Notes: generated by a model not told the origin, from the sequence alone. A stretch of DNA of 64,000 nt from Bdellovibrio sp. GT3 (GCF_037996765.1 NZ_JBBNAD010000005.1:838001-902000); one strand, 5' to 3'; counted from the first letter of the stretch, positions 8,125 through 17,041 are shown. Numbers and translations: made by a program.

Positions 8125-9768
8125 CTATTGCTGAGCTATTTTTTTAAGTCGTTTGCGCATTGTCCATAAAAGATGACTGATGTAGGGTCTGCGCACTTCG
8201 CCGGTCGTTACCATCAGAAGTTTGGTGATCTTCAGGTTCACCGCATCGGTATATAACAAAATCAGCATCTCGTGAATGAAGTTGGTGTTTAAGGTGACAT
8301 GGTTGTCAGTTCCCACACCCAGCTGCACGCCCTTTTTCTCCCACCAGGAGAATGGATGATCTTTGTAGTCCTCAAACTTGCCAGTGAGTTTGTTGTTCGA
8401 GGATGGGAGTGAGACCAGCGTGACGCCTTTTTGAATCATGCGATTCAAAACGTCGTGCTGATAATGCTCCACTTCGCGCGCAGTATGAAACTTTGCCTTT
8501 ACCAGCAATATTTTTTCTTCGTCACTCAGGCGTTCGCCTTTTAGAACCTTGTCCAGAACGTGACGGTTGTCGGCCCAATCCAGCTCAACCAGCTCGCGAT
8601 ACAAAGGATCTTTTTCGGTGAAGCCTTTGCCTTCTTGATTGCGCTTGATGAAATCCTGGTAAAGGCGATGGAAGTATTTGTTTGGGTTGATGCCCAGACT
8701 GATTCCGTGTTCAAGAGTATCGATGTGCCAGATATTCATGGCGTTATCGACAGCTTGAATGCCTTTTTTCAATGTATGCCAGGTTTCACCATGATGCGAA
8801 CGGATTTTGAAACCGCGATATTGCAGTTTTCGGAAGCCTGGTTGCATTTCATTGAAATGTTCTTTGCGATAAAGTTCACGCTCATCACCCACGGTGTCAG
8901 CATCCGTCATGACTTTTTGCAAATAAGGATACTTGTCCAGCATCTGCACAAGTTCATCAATCTGCGCCATGAAGTGCTCTTTGCGTGTTTTAAAGTTTTC
9001 AGCGTCAAAGTGATTGGCTTCTTTACGGAAAGACGGGGACAGGATGAATTTGAAGTCGCCATGCTCTTCCTGAAACTTTTTGAAACCATCATAAAGACCC
9101 AATACCACGTCCTCAGGAGTGACATCGTCAATTCCCGGGATCTGCTCTGAAGAGCTGGAAGTGGAGCGCGACAGGGAAAACTTCAGACGAATCGAGCCGA
9201 CGTTGAAATTGTAGTACAGATCCTTTGCCATGTGATAAGCCGCTTCGGAGTGAACTTCGCGGTTTAGGAAGATCAGTTTTGGCAAATACAGAATTTTTAA
9301 GTAGCGGGCGAAACCTTCGTTTTCCTGAAGGCGAATCAGTTTATCAACGTCCTCAACACTTCGAATCGGCAGAGCCTGGGCGCCGTAAACTTCAGTGATC
9401 TTTTCCTCGTAGATGGCTTTGTCCGGTCCTTCCAAAAGTTTTTTCAACCGTGGATAGATGAAGTCCGCTGAAAGTGCGCCGGTCAGATGAATATGCTCTT
9501 CGTGATACTTTAAAGGAAAGTTTTTGAAGAATTCAAAAAGGGCCGCTGAAATTGGATGCTTCAAAAGTGTGGAGATTGTGATTTCATTGACTTGAAATCG
9601 ATTCAACAGATTGCGGAATTCCGCAATTTTTTGAAAAGCCTCAGGATGTTTTTGATTTAAATCAGAAGACAGCAATAAATCCAAAGTGTCCGATAAGGAA
9701 ATACCATTGGTTTCACTGATTGTTGTAGTCAGAGCTGCGACCAGCTGATTGTGAATGTCCTTATTCAC
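8125..9768 (-). CDS. adenosine deaminase family metal-dependent hydrolase
   Basis: 547 residues. The zinc motif HIHLTGAL (His92, His94) is followed by HHGETWHT, LEHGISLG, SLPSSNN and GTDNHVTL, which match the metal and catalytic positions of the adenosine/AMP deaminase superfamily. Adenosine deaminases convert adenosine to inosine. At 547 residues it is much longer than the roughly 340 of bacterial Add. About 85 residues precede the first motif, and there are insertions, so the exact substrate (adenosine, AMP or another purine) is open. It is probably the first gene of an operon with the AmpG-like permease. No signal peptide is seen. Confidence 0.8.
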   Translation of the reverse strand: MNKDIHNQLVAALTTTISETNGISLSDTLDLLLSSDLNQKHPEAFQKIAEFRNLLNRFQVNEITISTLLKHPISAALFEFFKNFPLKYHEEHIHLTGALSADFIYPRLKKLLEGPDKAIYEEKITEVYGAQALPIRSVEDVDKLIRLQENEGFARYLKILYLPKLIFLNREVHSEAAYHMAKDLYYNFNVGSIRLKFSLSRSTSSSSEQIPGIDDVTPEDVVLGLYDGFKKFQEEHGDFKFILSPSFRKEANHFDAENFKTRKEHFMAQIDELVQMLDKYPYLQKVMTDADTVGDERELYRKEHFNEMQPGFRKLQYRGFKIRSHHGETWHTLKKGIQAVDNAMNIWHIDTLEHGISLGINPNKYFHRLYQDFIKRNQEGKGFTEKDPLYRELVELDWADNRHVLDKVLKGERLSDEEKILLVKAKFHTAREVEHYQHDVLNRMIQKGVTLVSLPSSNNKLTGKFEDYKDHPFSWWEKKGVQLGVGTDNHVTLNTNFIHEMLILLYTDAVNLKITKLLMVTTGEVRRPYISHLLWTMRKRLKKIAQQ

Positions 9769-9817
9769 GCAAGCCCCCTTTTATCAAGGTTAGCCGGGAA
9801 TAAGGACGATGTCACGA

Positions 9818-10351
9818 CTATCCGGTTTTTAGGACGAGGTAGGGCTGCCAGTCAGGTGGCACGTGATCGGCACTGATTTCCAGTTGTAAAGTTGGAAGCC
9901 AGTTCGGAGCGCGTGGTTCAGACAACAAAGGCATATTCGCTGTGCGTGGAGTGCGGTTCGCTTTGCGCTGATTGCAATCTCGGCAGGCAGAAACAACATT
10001 TGTCCAATTTTTAGGTCCGTTATGAGAGGCAGGTACGACGTGATCAAGAGTGAGCTGTTTGGCGTTGAGTTTATCGCCACAGTATTGGCAGGTATAATTG
10101 TCGCGGATATAAACGTTTTCTCGGCAGAATCTGACAGCATGGCTGCCCCGAGGTTTCACGTAAGTTTTCAACCTTAATACACTGGGGAGTTGAAACCTCA
10201 GTTGTACTGACCTAGCGAAGGTCGCGTGATACTCCAGTATTTCTACCTTGTCCTGAAACCACAATATCAAGGCCTTTTGCCAACTTACAACCCGCATGGG
10301 TTCGTAACTTGAATTTAGCAGTAAGGACCTCAGTGAGGCCATGTGCTGCAT
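9818..10351 (-). CDS. HNH endonuclease family protein
   Basis: About 177 residues. The C-terminal half has the HNH core: CQYCGDK, LTLDHVVPASHNGP and CRDCNQRKANRTP, with paired CxxC zinc ligands. The N-terminal part (LLLNSSYEPMRVVSWQKALI) is the usual companion of this widespread single-copy bacterial HNH family, whose role is uncertain. The ATG at 10351 has GGGGGA before it; an upstream TTG at 10384 is less likely. It is divergent from the SlyD gene and is not next to restriction genes. Confidence 0.85.
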   Translation of the reverse strand: MQHMASLRSLLLNSSYEPMRVVSWQKALILWFQDKVEILEYHATFARSVQLRFQLPSVLRLKTYVKPRGSHAVRFCRENVYIRDNYTCQYCGDKLNAKQLTLDHVVPASHNGPKNWTNVVSACRDCNQRKANRTPRTANMPLLSEPRAPNWLPTLQLEISADHVPPDWQPYLVLKTG

Positions 10352-10507
10352 GTATCCCCCGTTCTGGTGCGTTCCTAAACTCAAGTATATCTAATATTGG
10401 AACGTAAAAACAAGTTCTACCTCAATTGTGAGCCATTTGGGGGCTTTTATATTGCCAAAAGGCTAGGAAAAGTGGGATACGGACGTATCAAAATAAGGAG
10501 ACTCACT

Positions 10508-10987
10508 ATGAGACGTGTATTGGCATTTAACTACGTTCTAAAAGGCCCAGACGGCAAAATCCTAGATCAATCTGAAAAAAATCAGCCACTACCTTTCCTT
10601 GAAGGCGCTGGCCAAATCCTTCCAAAACTTGAAGAAGAAATCAAAAACATGAAAGAAGGCGACAAGAAAAACGTTAAGCTTTCTGCAGCTGATGGTTACG
10701 GCGAAGTTCGTGACAACATGTTCATGGAAGTTCCAAAAGAAGAACTTGCACATCTTCCACAACTTGAAATCGGCGCGCACCTTCGTTTGGAGTTGGGCAA
10801 CGGTCAACACATCGTTCGTGTTTCTAAAATCTCTGACTCTCACGTAACTCTGGATGGTAACCACCCATTGGCAGGAACTCCACTTGAGTTCGATATCGAA
10901 ATGGCATTGGTTCGTCCTGCAACTGAGGAAGAACTTCAGCACGGTCATCCACACGGGCTACACGGCGACGCCGGTCACCACCACTAG
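10508..10987 (+). CDS. slyD: SlyD-type FKBP peptidyl-prolyl isomerase
   Basis: About 159 residues. The order is FKBP half (VLAFNYVLKGPDGKILDQSE, then PLPFLEGAGQILPKLEEE), an insert-in-flap domain, and the second FKBP part ending in the NHPLAGTPLEFDIEM motif. The tail is histidine-rich (HGHPHGLHGDAGHHH), as in SlyD proteins that bind nickel. It acts as a prolyl isomerase and chaperone in the cytoplasm and may serve metal-enzyme assembly. AAGGAG precedes the ATG; a longer reading frame opening at 10397 is not needed. Codon choice suggests good expression. Confidence 0.9.
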   Translation: MRRVLAFNYVLKGPDGKILDQSEKNQPLPFLEGAGQILPKLEEEIKNMKEGDKKNVKLSAADGYGEVRDNMFMEVPKEELAHLPQLEIGAHLRLELGNGQHIVRVSKISDSHVTLDGNHPLAGTPLEFDIEMALVRPATEEELQHGHPHGLHGDAGHHH

Positions 10988-11151
10988 AGTTGGTGAAAAC
11001 GGCCCGATCGACTGCGTTGTCGGGCCTTCGCTTGCTCTTCGGCGTACTTTTAGTACGCCTGCGTGGCAGCGAAAACCCTCCGCCTTGCGCTCGAACCATT
11101 TTGACCAACTCTCCTTCTGCGTAGATTGGTTTTCTTTCGGAGAAATTTTTT
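10988..11151. terminator. intergenic region with two stem-loops after slyD
   Basis: A 7-bp stem (GGCCCGA at 11001-11007 with TCGGGCC at 11020-11026) lies just after the slyD stop. It is followed by an 8-bp stem with a three-base loop (GGCGTACT, TTT, AGTACGCC, 11041-11059). Neither has a clear T-tract. They probably end or stabilise the slyD transcript, and the second resembles small dispersed palindromes. Confidence 0.45.
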
Positions 11152-11643
11152 ATGCCTTCATTTGATATTGTATCAGAGTTGAATCTTCAGGAAGTTGATA
11201 ACGGAATTAATCAGGCTCGCAAAGAGGTTGAGGGTCGTTATGACTTTAAGGGTTCCAAAGCTGAAATCGGCTGGGACAAAGATAAAAAAGAAATCAGTTT
11301 GTCTGCGGAAGATGAATACAAAATCGAACAAATGGGCAGTATTTTACAAACAAAATTGCACCGACGTGGAGTCGATATTAAAGCAACTAAGTTTGATAAA
11401 ATTGAAGCCGTTGGCGGACGTATGCTCCGCCAAAAGGTCACTTTGCAGCAAGGTATTGACCGCGAAGTAGCTAAAGAAATCATAAAAGCTATTAAAGACG
11501 CTAAGTTAAAAGTTCAGCCGCAAATTAACGACGATAAAGTGAAAGTGACTGGGAAGAGCATCGACGAATTACAAGAGTGTATTGCATTGATTCGCTCAGG
11601 TTCTTACGAAGTTCCATTGCAGTTTAATAATATGAGATCCTAA
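11152..11643 (+). CDS. yajQ: YajQ family nucleotide-binding protein (UPF0234)
   Basis: 163 residues, the family's normal length, starting with the signature PSFDIVSELNLQEVDNGINQ and containing GRYDFKGSKAEI. It has two ferredoxin-like halves. Members bind nucleic acid or GTP, and some bind cyclic-di-GMP and act as transcription co-regulators. In this window c-di-GMP proteins are also present (GGDEF at 32 kb, PilZ at 43 kb), so a signalling role is possible but not shown by sequence. Confidence 0.92.
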   Translation: MPSFDIVSELNLQEVDNGINQARKEVEGRYDFKGSKAEIGWDKDKKEISLSAEDEYKIEQMGSILQTKLHRRGVDIKATKFDKIEAVGGRMLRQKVTLQQGIDREVAKEIIKAIKDAKLKVQPQINDDKVKVTGKSIDELQECIALIRSGSYEVPLQFNNMRS

Positions 11644-11645
11644 AA

Positions 11646-11741
11646 TTGGGCTTGCACAGTTTTTGGGCTATGCTAGCCTGATTCTAGTTTACCCGTGAGT
11701 GTTCTCGATTTTTAGTTGTTCGAAGGCTTCCTCGGGTTTTT
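11646..11741 (+). promoter_or_regulatory. promoter and terminator-like leader of the RRM gene
   Basis: A candidate -35 TTGGGC (11646-11651) and -10 TATGCT are separated by 17 bases, just after the yajQ stop. The transcript would then carry a hairpin from ACCCGTGAG (11691) to CTCGGGT (11731-11737), followed directly by a T-run to 11741. This looks like a terminator lying 25 bases before the RRM start codon, so it could be an attenuator of that gene, or simply the end of yajQ. Confidence 0.4.
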
Positions 11742-11765
11742 AAAATGACCATTAGGAGGTCTTTT

Positions 11766-12110
11766 GTGGCTAAGAAGTTATACGTAGGCAATTTGCCTTA
11801 CTCTGTAGACGACGAAACTCTACACAATCACTTTGCACAATTCGGTGCAGTTGACTCAGCAAAAGTTATCATGGATCGCGAAACAGGCCGTTCAAAAGGT
11901 TTTGGATTCGTTGAAATGTCTGACGACTCTGCAGCTGATGCAGCGATTGAAAAAGGCAACGGCATTGAGATCAACGGTCGTCCTTTGAATATCTCTGAAG
12001 CTCGCCCACAAGCACCTCGTGAAGGTGGCGGTGGCGGTCCTCGTCGCTTCAACAACAACAACCGCGGTGGCGGTAATGGCGGCGGTCGTCGCGATTACGG
12101 TAATCGCTAA
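11766..12110 (+). CDS. glycine-rich RRM RNA-binding protein
   Basis: 114 residues: one RNA recognition motif followed by a Gly/Arg/Asn-rich tail. RNP2 is LYVGNL at 5-10 and RNP1 is KGFGFVEM at 44-51, with the aromatic residues that stack on RNA. Bacterial members of this cold-shock-like group bind single-stranded RNA. The start is GTG at 11766, 6 bases after a perfect AGGAGG; an ATG at 11745 lies upstream of that site and is not used. A strong terminator follows. Confidence 0.9.
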   Translation: MAKKLYVGNLPYSVDDETLHNHFAQFGAVDSAKVIMDRETGRSKGFGFVEMSDDSAADAAIEKGNGIEINGRPLNISEARPQAPREGGGGGPRRFNNNNRGGGNGGGRRDYGNR

Positions 12111-12134
12111 TTAATTTTTGTTAAAACAAATTAG

Positions 12135-12164
12135 AAGCCCCAAGGATTTCCTTGGGGCTTTTTT
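12135..12164 (+). terminator. rho-independent terminator after the RRM gene
   Basis: A perfect 11-bp stem (AAGCCCCAAGG with CCTTGGGGCTT), a four-base loop and a run of six T. Confidence 0.92.
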
Positions 12165-12211
12165 CGTTCTGGCCTTGATCAAAAGTCGGTAAAGATGTCT
12201 GATGGTTCTCT

Positions 12212-12811
12212 ATGAGAACTCTATTATTCACTCTCTTGATTTTCTTCTCGTCTATTTCATTCGCACAAAAAAAACTGGTCATTCTTGGTGACTCGATCAC
12301 CGAAGGCTACGGCGTTTCCAAAGAGGCAGCTTATCCGGCCCTCTTGGAAAAGAAGCTTCATGAGGCCGGCAAAAAAGAATGGACTGTGATTAATTCCGGA
12401 GTCAGTGGTTCCACCACCGCTTCAGCGCCAGGGCGGATGAAGTGGCTATTCAAGACCAAACCAGATGTGGTGCTGTTGGCGTTGGGTGCAAATGATGGTT
12501 TGCGTGGTGTAAAGGTTGAAGAGAGTCAGAAGAATTTGGCTGCTGCCATCGAGTACGCTGAAAAAGAAAAAGTCAGAGTGATCCTGGCGGGACTGTATAT
12601 GCCGCCAAACTATGGACAGGATTATACTGCGCAATTTAAAAAGATGTTCTCGGACCTGGCCAAGAAATACAAAGTCACTTTTATTCCGTTTATTCTGGAT
12701 AAAGTCGCTGGAAATCCCAAATACAATCTGGCCGATGGAATTCATCCGAACGAAGAAGGCCACAAGATCATTGCCGACACTATTTTTAATTCCTTGAAAG
12801 GCACGTTATGA
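12212..12811 (+). CDS. tesA: TesA-like GDSL esterase/lysophospholipase
   Basis: 199 residues with a signal peptide (MRTLLFTLLIFFSSISFAQ). The SGNH hydrolase blocks are present: GDSIT with Ser28, GANDG with Asn94, and DGIHP with Asp175 and His178. TesA-type enzymes hydrolyse acyl esters, thioesters and lysophospholipids in the periplasm. Its stop overlaps the start of the ABC ATPase gene as ATGA, the same order as tesA-ybbA-ybbP of enterobacteria, so all three probably act together on envelope lipids. Confidence 0.9.
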   Translation: MRTLLFTLLIFFSSISFAQKKLVILGDSITEGYGVSKEAAYPALLEKKLHEAGKKEWTVINSGVSGSTTASAPGRMKWLFKTKPDVVLLALGANDGLRGVKVEESQKNLAAAIEYAEKEKVRVILAGLYMPPNYGQDYTAQFKKMFSDLAKKYKVTFIPFILDKVAGNPKYNLADGIHPNEEGHKIIADTIFNSLKGTL

Positions 12812-13473
12812 GTTTAACCCTGCAAGACATCCGCAAAAGCTTTCATCAAGGCGACACCGAGGTCGCTGTTCTTAAAGGTTTGAACGTCAGTATTGAGCCT
12901 GGGCAGATTGTTTCAATTGTTGGGCAGTCTGGTAGTGGTAAATCCACTTTGCTATCCATCCTTGCGGGGTTGGAGCGTGCTGATCGTGGGGAGATTCGTG
13001 TGGATAACGTGAATCTGGCACCGATGTCTGAGCAGCAACTGACTCTATTCCGCGCTCAGAATATTTCAATCGTGTTTCAGCAGTATCATTTGATTGCGCA
13101 TTTGACGGCGTTGGAAAACGTGGCTTTGGCCCTTGAAATTCTAAAAATGGAAAATCCCAAAGAGCGTGCTGAAGAGGCTTTGCGTGAGTTGGGGTTGGGA
13201 CATCGTCTGAATCACTTCCCAAGTCAGCTCAGTGGTGGAGAATGTCAGCGTGTGGCGATTGCCCGTGCTTTGGTTGTAAAGCCCAAGATTTTGCTGGCGG
13301 ATGAACCAAGCGGGAATCTGGATACCCATACCGGCGACAAAGTGATGGATGTGTTCTTTGATATCGTTCGCAAGCATAAGATCACGACTATTCTGGTTAC
13401 TCACAGTGAATCCCTGGCAAAACGTTGTCAGCGTATCCTGCGCCTTGAAGAGGGCGTCTTAAAGGATCAGTAA
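12808..13473 (+). CDS. ybbA: YbbA/LolD-like ABC transporter ATPase
   Basis: 221 residues. Walker A GQSGSGKST at 39-47, signature LSGGE at 141-145, Walker B ILLADEP at 161-167, followed by the switch His in VTHS. It belongs to the MacB/LolD/YbbA group that powers mechanotransmission-type exporters acting on periplasmic or membrane substrates rather than classic import. It is translationally coupled to the esterase gene before it and lies one base from the permease gene after it. Confidence 0.93.
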   Translation: MSLTLQDIRKSFHQGDTEVAVLKGLNVSIEPGQIVSIVGQSGSGKSTLLSILAGLERADRGEIRVDNVNLAPMSEQQLTLFRAQNISIVFQQYHLIAHLTALENVALALEILKMENPKERAEEALRELGLGHRLNHFPSQLSGGECQRVAIARALVVKPKILLADEPSGNLDTHTGDKVMDVFFDIVRKHKITTILVTHSESLAKRCQRILRLEEGVLKDQ

Positions 13474-13474
13474 G

Positions 13475-16021
13475 ATGATTTTTAAACTGGCGATTCGCGA
13501 ACTGGTGCGCAGCTGGCGCTTTGGTTTGTTCTTTATTTTCAATTTAAGTTTAGGTCTGACGGGTTTTGTTTCCCTGCAGGCTTTCAATGTGACCTTACAG
13601 GACGAGCTGCAAAAGAATGCCAAGAATATTCTTTCTGCGGATTTGTCCGTTTCAGCCAGACGTGAATTAACGGAAGCTGAGCAAGAGGCGATGAAATCGG
13701 TTCTGCCTCCGGGCACACAGACTGGTCGAATTTACGAGTTCTTTGCGATGATGAACTCTGCCAAAGGTTCAAGACTTGTCATGGTGAAAGCCATCGACGA
13801 CAGTTATCCTTTTTATGGCGCTTTGAACATGGGCAGCGGAAAAGATATCGCACCCGGCAGTGCGAAAGACATCATCAATTCCCACAAAGTCTGGATCTAT
13901 CCAGAGTTGCAACAGCAAATGAACCTGCAGGTCGGCGAGCGCATGCAGGTGGGGAAGCTGGATTTGGAGATTTCAGACATAGTTGCTCGGGATGAAACGC
14001 AAACATTCCGAATGGCTTCACTGGCTCCACGTATTTATGTCGATATGAAATTGCTCCCCGAATCCGGGTTGATTCAGTTTGGTTCAACTTACACTCAGGC
14101 GTATCAGTTTAAGTTTCCCGAAGGAACTGATGGCGACAAAGTTAAAGAGCGCATGTACGAAAAGCTGACGGATGCAGCGATATCTGTAAACACGCCGAAC
14201 TCAGCCAGTGAGGACTCCGGAAGACAGTTGGGTTATCTTTCAGACTATCTTGGCTTGGTTGCGATCATTGCTCTTTTCATGTCAGCGCTTGGTGCGGCTT
14301 ATATTTATAGAATGTTCCTGTACAGTCGAATGAAGGAGATTGCGATCCTGCGCACTCTGGGATTGCAGAGTGTTCAAGCAGTGGGAGTGTATGTGCTTCA
14401 GGCGTCTCTTTTGGGACTGCTGGCAACAATCCCTACGGTAGCGTTCAGCGAAATAGTTCTGCCAGTTTTGACAAAGGTGCTTGGTAGTTTCACGCCTTTT
14501 GACTTAAAGCCGACGGTTTCAATAGAGGCTTGGGGACTTTGTCTTTTGATGGCGGTCCTGGGAAGTTTCGTGGTCAGTCTTCCATTTTTGATGAAGATTT
14601 ATGATCTGAAAGCGGCAAAACTTTTCAGTGAGGAAAAGTTCGCAGTCAATGAAGGTAAATTCCGGGTGTGGCCTTTTATTCCTGCGATCTTGTTGTTCTA
14701 TGGGCTTTCCGTTCAGCAGGCGCATTCATGGAAAATTGGATCTGCATTCGCGGGATCCTTGGTGGCGACGATTGCCATTCTGTTGGTCACCGGATACTTC
14801 GCTTTGAAATTCGCGGGTCGCTTGCAGGGTGTTCGTTTGTGGTTCCTGAAATTCAGTTTCCTGGGGCTTTCGCGTCGTGCAGGTGCAAGTCTTGCGGTTT
14901 TTGTGGCGTTGGGTTTGGGAGCGCTGTTAATCAATATTCTGCCGCAGCTGAAGAACTCCCTGCAAAGTGATTTACAGGTTGATCAAACTACGGCCCTGCC
15001 ATCGCTATTCATGTTTGATATTCAGGATGAGCAGGTCGAGGGCATTAAACAGGTTTTGACAAGCAACCAGGTCGAGACTCTGGCGCTGTCACCGATGGTG
15101 CGGGCTCGCATTCTGAAAGTGAACGGCGTTGATTATGAAAGAAAGATCGAAGGACAAGGTTTCAAAACTCGCGAAGAAGAGCGTGAAGCCAGATTCAGAA
15201 ATCGAGGAATGAATCTTTCGTATCGCGAGAGTCTGTCTGACAGTGAAGAGATCGTCGAAGGTCGACCTATCGCCGGCACGTTCGACCCCGAGAAGCACAA
15301 GATAGCAGAGCTTTCTGTCGAGCAGCGGTTTGCGGATCGCATGAACTTTAAAATCGGTGACCGGGTGATTTTTGATGTTCAGGGTGTCGATGTCGAAGGG
15401 GAGGTTGTGAACCTGCGCAAAGTGCGTTGGACCAGCTTCCAGCCAAATTTCTTTGTATTGGTTCAAAATGGTGTTCTGAATGATGCTCCCAAAACATTTA
15501 TTTGGGCCCTGCCGACCATGAGCGCGGAAAAGCGCATGGCCTTGCAAAGTGAATTGGCGCAAAAGTTTGCCAACGTATCGGTCATTGACGTGGTTCGTAC
15601 GGTTGATGATGCCTTAAAGACAGCGGATAAGATGAGTTGGTCCCTGGAGTTGATGGCCTATCTGGCGTTGTTCACGGGATACATTGTTTTGTTCTCGATT
15701 GTGCGCAGTCAGATTAAACTGCGTCGCTGGGAAATGAATATGCTAAAAATCCTGGGCGCGAGTCACCGTGAAGTTGCAGGTTTTATCCTGACAGAGTTCG
15801 CGTTTCTGGCGTTGGTCAGCTCTTTTTTAGGGGCCTTCCTGAGTGTGGGCGTCAGCTACGGTCTTAATCGGGTGATTTTTGAAGGCGGATTTAGGTTCTC
15901 CCTGACTCAGCCTTTGCTTTCAGTGGCTATTATTACCGGTTTAAGCCTATTGATCTCTTTCCTTGCGAGCGCAGATATTGTAAAAGAAAGTGCATTGAGC
16001 ATATTGCGCGAGGAAAAATAG
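13475..16021 (+). CDS. ybbP: YbbP-like ABC transporter permease (FtsX domains)
   Basis: 848 residues. There is an N-terminal membrane helix with a large periplasmic domain, an FtsX-type block of three helices around 250-370, a second group of helices near 395-490, another periplasmic domain, and a C-terminal FtsX block (about 715-840). This 10-helix, two-domain layout matches YbbP-type permeases. The family is proposed to extract or move hydrophobic envelope compounds with YbbA; the substrate is not settled. AAAGGA precedes the ATG inside the end of ybbA. Confidence 0.9.
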   Translation: MIFKLAIRELVRSWRFGLFFIFNLSLGLTGFVSLQAFNVTLQDELQKNAKNILSADLSVSARRELTEAEQEAMKSVLPPGTQTGRIYEFFAMMNSAKGSRLVMVKAIDDSYPFYGALNMGSGKDIAPGSAKDIINSHKVWIYPELQQQMNLQVGERMQVGKLDLEISDIVARDETQTFRMASLAPRIYVDMKLLPESGLIQFGSTYTQAYQFKFPEGTDGDKVKERMYEKLTDAAISVNTPNSASEDSGRQLGYLSDYLGLVAIIALFMSALGAAYIYRMFLYSRMKEIAILRTLGLQSVQAVGVYVLQASLLGLLATIPTVAFSEIVLPVLTKVLGSFTPFDLKPTVSIEAWGLCLLMAVLGSFVVSLPFLMKIYDLKAAKLFSEEKFAVNEGKFRVWPFIPAILLFYGLSVQQAHSWKIGSAFAGSLVATIAILLVTGYFALKFAGRLQGVRLWFLKFSFLGLSRRAGASLAVFVALGLGALLINILPQLKNSLQSDLQVDQTTALPSLFMFDIQDEQVEGIKQVLTSNQVETLALSPMVRARILKVNGVDYERKIEGQGFKTREEEREARFRNRGMNLSYRESLSDSEEIVEGRPIAGTFDPEKHKIAELSVEQRFADRMNFKIGDRVIFDVQGVDVEGEVVNLRKVRWTSFQPNFFVLVQNGVLNDAPKTFIWALPTMSAEKRMALQSELAQKFANVSVIDVVRTVDDALKTADKMSWSLELMAYLALFTGYIVLFSIVRSQIKLRRWEMNMLKILGASHREVAGFILTEFAFLALVSSFLGAFLSVGVSYGLNRVIFEGGFRFSLTQPLLSVAIITGLSLLISFLASADIVKESALSILREEK

Positions 16022-16024
16022 ACG

Positions 16025-17041
16025 ATGATGTCGAGCAACGAGGCCCTGAAAAAGGCTCAGGAAATTCTGGAAGAAGGGGGAGTGATCGGACTTCCCACGG
16101 AAACCGTTTATGGCCTGGCTGCTCGTATCGATATCCCTCCGGCGATCGAAAAGATTTTCTCAGTCAAAGAACGTCCATTTTTTGATCCTTTGATCGTGCA
16201 CGTGTCTTCAATCGAGATGGCCAAAAAAGTTACGGCATATTGGGGACCCGCTTCCCAAGCCTTGGCGGAAGCCTTCTGGCCGGGTCCGTTGACGTTGATT
16301 CTGCCCAAAGACAATTCCATTAATTCGATGATCACTTCCGGGTTGGAATCAGTGGGTATTCGTATGCCCAATCACCCCCTGGCGTTGGCATTGATTCAGG
16401 AAGTGAACGTTCCGTTGGCGGCTCCAAGTGCAAATAAGTTCGGAAGAACTTCGCCAACTTCTGCCAGCCACGTGCGTGTGGAGTTCAAAAACGAAAATGT
16501 TTTCGTTTTGGACGGCGGGGATTGTCAGATCGGGATTGAATCCACGGTGTTGTTGGTTCGCCATCGCCCAGATAAAGTGGAGCTTTCGATTTTACGTCGT
16601 GGGCATATTTTGAAATCGGACCTGGAGCGAGTGCTTCAGGAAAAAGGATTTACTTTCGAATTTTTGGAAAAAGTAGATAAGCGTGAATCCCCGGGACACA
16701 TGAAGCATCACTACATGCCGCCGATTCCTCTAATTGTAAGTTTAAACGCCACTCGACCGGTCGAAGATATTTTGCGGGAAGTGAATGCCAAACTGGGCGA
16801 GCTCCCGGATGAAATTGAAAGCATCAAAATCATCAAACCCAAAGATGGCATTGCGAAAGCAGAAGTCTTGAAGCTTTCCCAAGATCCTTTATTAGCGACT
16901 CGTGAGTTCTACGGAAAACTTCGCGATAGCGCGCAAAAAGGTGCGGACTGCATCGTGTTCTATCGCGAGCCACACCAAGTCGGCGAGCGCTGGGAATCCC
17001 TTTTCGACCGTCTGAATAAAGCGGCCTCATTGATTCTTTAA
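16025..17041 (+). CDS. L-threonylcarbamoyladenylate synthase (Sua5 type)
   Basis: 338 residues. The N-terminal YrdC domain (about 5-205) has the substrate motif VKERPFFDPLIVHV, GLPTETVYGLA, and SANKFGRTSPTSA. The C-terminal Sua5 domain follows after the linker HMKHHYMPPIP. It makes threonylcarbamoyl-AMP for the t6A modification at position 37 of ANN-decoding tRNAs. The gene starts three bases after ybbP and ends the four-gene operon. A second ATG in frame at 16028 is equally possible. Confidence 0.9.
   Translation: MMSSNEALKKAQEILEEGGVIGLPTETVYGLAARIDIPPAIEKIFSVKERPFFDPLIVHVSSIEMAKKVTAYWGPASQALAEAFWPGPLTLILPKDNSINSMITSGLESVGIRMPNHPLALALIQEVNVPLAAPSANKFGRTSPTSASHVRVEFKNENVFVLDGGDCQIGIESTVLLVRHRPDKVELSILRRGHILKSDLERVLQEKGFTFEFLEKVDKRESPGHMKHHYMPPIPLIVSLNATRPVEDILREVNAKLGELPDEIESIKIIKPKDGIAKAEVLKLSQDPLLATREFYGKLRDSAQKGADCIVFYREPHQVGERWESLFDRLNKAASLIL

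Noticed and set aside
8560-9150. 196-residue frame opposite the adenosine-deaminase-like gene
   Set aside because: It is a shadow of a coding gene with intact metal motifs; no signals support it.
10397-10507. 37-residue N-terminal extension of SlyD
   Set aside because: The AAGGAG site and the family N-terminus both point to the ATG at 10508; the longer frame starts with TTG and has no ribosome site.
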